Shown: piece after piece, positions 62,988 to 64,000 of the stretch
How the letters are laid out: each line of letters starts with the position of its first letter
How positions within the stretch are numbered: the stretch's first letter is position 1
Source of the DNA: Himantopus leucocephalus
Lineage: Eukaryota; Chordata; Aves; Charadriiformes; Recurvirostridae
NCBI GenBank assembly: GCA_003993805.1
Contig: RSEF01000005.1
Coordinates: 22,096,190 to 22,160,189, forward strand
Length of the DNA stretch: 64,000 nucleotides
Direction: 5' to 3'
Program-made: the position numbers and the translations under genes
The notes under the pieces: generated by a model
What the model saw: only the letters and a program-made list of their open reading frames with translations
Told to the model about the DNA's origin: nothing
Database searches by the model: none

Positions 62988-64000
62988 ATGTTATCTGTGA
63001 CAGGGGTGCTATTTTAGCTTGGGTGGTTTTGAAGAACGTATTTGATTACCCTTGGGATATAGCATTTTCTATTTCAAAAGACGCCAGATTCCGCTGCAGC
63101 AATCATCTATAAATTGTGCTATTTAGCTCAAACATTGGAAATTGGGCAAATTTGATATTGCTACACAGTGCCGAAATGAAAAAGGAGGCTTCTGCTATTT
63201 TACTGGTGTTACAAATGCTTTTGACCCATCTCTCTCATTCATTGACCTCACCTCATAAATGATTGCAGGGAGAATTGTTACCCAAAATGACTGCATAACT
63301 TTTGAGAATAATGGAGACATGGAATGGATTTCTCTAATTCTTCTGGATATACCCAAGGGTCTAATCAAATCACTTGAATGGCTCGCTCAGGCATAATGTG
63401 AAGGCCAGTGGTGGTACTCTGCATCTATAGGTCTAGTCTGCTAACCTCCGCTCATCTGTTTTCTGTTTCTGTTCATATTGGTATTACTGGCAAGCTGCTA
63501 AAGCCAGAATCATCTGTTATGACACCAGAGAATGTGTATGCTTCTGACATGGCCATAATAGACTGTTATGATATAATACGGATCCCAGAAGATCTCATCA
63601 CCTTCAGCAGCACGGTTCAGAGTGAAAACATTAATGTTTATCATCCAGCCTATTACTGTCAAGCTCTGCCTCTAGCTATGCAAGTATCAGGACAGTTCAG
63701 TAACATTTACATCGAGCAATTTTGTGAGGTCTTTGTGTGTGTCCTCAAGCAATGCAGAATATAAAGAAAGGTTGATGATGCTAAGGGTGTGCGCATACAA
63801 TATGAAACAAATAAATAAGATCAAGTACACACACTCATATCTTCCCAAAGAAAATCTTCCTTTTTAAAGAAACTTTCCAAAAATAAGAGATGTACATTAG
63901 GTTTTAGTTCAGACACTAACTAGTCCTGGGTTGCAGGACTAGCTTCTCTGTTCCTTAGCTCTTCAGCACTTGTTGCTTTCATTGATTAATTTTCATTGAC
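62988..64000. other. Unique DNA, no gene identified
   Basis: The 62990-63400 part has balanced composition and little simple sequence. The frame at 63408-63764 (plus) stays open for 118 codons from a GTG and contains no motif I recognise. No repeat was seen up to the window edge. Confidence 0.4.

Noticed and set aside
63408..63764. Plus-strand open frame of 118 codons
   Set aside because: GTG start, no recognised motif, no flanking splice or promoter signals.
1..64000. CRISPR arrays, tRNA/rRNA genes, operons, phage or plasmid functions
   Set aside because: No regularly spaced repeats, cloverleaf or rRNA signatures, and the sequence is clearly vertebrate nuclear DNA.

Overview
This is a mostly AT-rich, gene-poor stretch of vertebrate nuclear DNA, almost certainly from a bird. 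The reasons are: (i) all clearly recognisable transposons but one are CR1 LINEs with the 3' ends typical of birds and other sauropsids (a conserved GGTCCCTTCCAACC block followed by ATTCTATG-type short repeats and no poly-A tail); (ii) the remaining one is a solo LTR of the avian endogenous-retrovirus type that opens TGTCCTGGTT; (iii) interspersed repeats are sparse. No host protein-coding exon, rRNA, tRNA, CRISPR array or operon could be supported. The window is best read as intergenic sequence or the inside of a very long intron.

Layout. 1-15.9 kb: unique AT-rich DNA with one old CR1 3' fragment (1051-1371, minus), an unexplained minus-strand open frame (about 5.2-5.7 kb) and a homeodomain/E-box motif-dense block (10.6-10.9 kb). 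15.93-16.26 kb: plus-strand CR1 broken by a 100-N gap. 16.3-28.4 kb: unique DNA with a few short palindromes. 28.4-30.1 kb: minus-strand CR1 of about 1.35 kb carrying reverse-transcriptase remains, split by a nested 367-bp solo LTR. 34.48-34.90 kb: plus-strand CR1 3' end whose final ORF2 segment is still open. 37.4-37.8 kb: a GC-rich block and a 47-bp direct duplication around a single N. 40.27-42.93 kb: the main feature, a rare CR1 copy that keeps its 5' end: CpG-dense 5' UTR with two tandem units, ORF1 (zinc-knuckle-like/coiled-coil segment plus SGNH-type esterase) and the ORF2 endonuclease. It runs into a 100-N gap (42928-43027). On the far side (43028-43595) lies CR1 reverse-transcriptase sequence in the opposite orientation. 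43.6-64 kb: unique DNA with one more CR1 3' fragment (56491-56671, minus), two short (GT)n tracts, homopolymers and candidate conserved non-coding blocks.

The genes present are retrotransposon genes and all are broken: frameshifts, in-frame stops and losses at catalytic positions are visible in ORF1, in the endonuclease and in the reverse transcriptase. I found no convincing new biological system. The observations most worth checking are the CpG-rich 5' end on a decayed CR1, the convergent CR1 pieces at the 42.9-kb gap, and the motif-dense non-coding blocks.
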